DNA of 64,000 nucleotides from Camarhynchus parvulus (Eukaryota; Chordata; Aves; Passeriformes; Thraupidae): positions 55,551,994 through 55,615,993 of the forward strand of contig NC_044571.1 of assembly GCF_901933205.1 (NCBI RefSeq). The letters are read 5' to 3'. The notes under the pieces are model-generated. The model had not been told where the DNA came from, searched no databases, and saw nothing but the letters and a program-made list of their open reading frames with translations. The position numbers and the translations under genes were made by a program. This document shows positions 63,901 to 64,000 of the stretch, one piece after another (within the stretch, counting starts at the first letter, position 1; every line of letters starts with the position of its first letter).

Positions 63901-64000
63901 ATATTTCTTGTTCGCAGATTGCATAAAATTATTTTTATAGGTTAGTTAATCAAAATAATATGTATGTATCTGCATATTATCAGGGTTTTACCAGCCTTTA

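Noticed and set aside
1..64000. Bacterial features, CRISPR arrays, operons or ribosome binding sites
   Set aside because: Vertebrate LINEs, a SINE and retroviral LTRs, AT-rich DNA and the absence of long genes exclude a prokaryotic source; no regularly spaced repeats were seen.

Overview
The window reads as AT-rich, gene-poor vertebrate nuclear DNA from a bird, most likely a passerine. Three signals support this. There are at least ten copies of the avian CR1 LINE in different states of decay. There are several long terminal repeats (LTRs) of avian endogenous retroviruses, with no retroviral genes left between them. At about 50.0 kb there is a short SINE with a tRNA-Ile-like head and a CR1-type tail, the design described for the passerine TguSINE1 family. 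These assignments come from reading the sequence against remembered family features; no alignment was run.

No complete protein-coding gene, rRNA, tRNA gene or CRISPR array could be supported. Nearly all open frames are short and look like chance frames in AT-rich DNA. The longest, 201 codons at 53.3-53.9 kb on the minus strand, is the C-terminal part of a CR1 reverse transcriptase. One stretch at 38.87-39.13 kb has a splice acceptor, an 86-codon open frame and a splice donor; it may be a real exon but I do not recognise the protein. The window is therefore probably a gene desert or part of a long intron.

Layout: 1-10.6 kb is unique-looking AT-rich DNA. 10.6-11.25 kb is an unassigned, possibly repeat-derived block. 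11.88-12.60 kb is a plus-strand CR1 with its true 3' end. 17.39-18.25 kb is a CR1 reverse-transcriptase fragment lacking its 3' end. 22.79-24.22 kb is a minus-strand CR1 joining an ORF1 esterase region to the reverse-transcriptase tail. It is followed by two LTRs of different families (24.24-24.88 and about 25.03-25.79 kb). 27.39-27.64 kb is a CR1 3' end. 28.17-29.13 kb is a near-complete solo LTR. 32.71-33.00 kb is a minus-strand CR1 3' end. 33.50-34.76 kb is a CR1 ORF1-end plus endonuclease fragment. 37.25-37.65 kb is a compact LTR. 45.24-45.47 kb is a CR1 3' end. 47.0-47.8 kb is a GC-richer LTR-like block. 50.01-50.14 kb is the SINE. 53.16-54.39 kb is the best-preserved CR1 fragment. 59.90-60.05 kb is a CR1 scrap abutting an LTR that ends at 60.88 kb. 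63.78-63.90 kb may be a very old LINE scrap.

These elements do not work together as a gene system. The one functional link is that the SINE shares its tail with CR1, and a CR1 with the same kind of 3' end lies at 12.55-12.60 kb. I found no clearly novel biological system. The most useful items are the SINE, the rearranged CR1 copies, the LTR junctions and the candidate exon.
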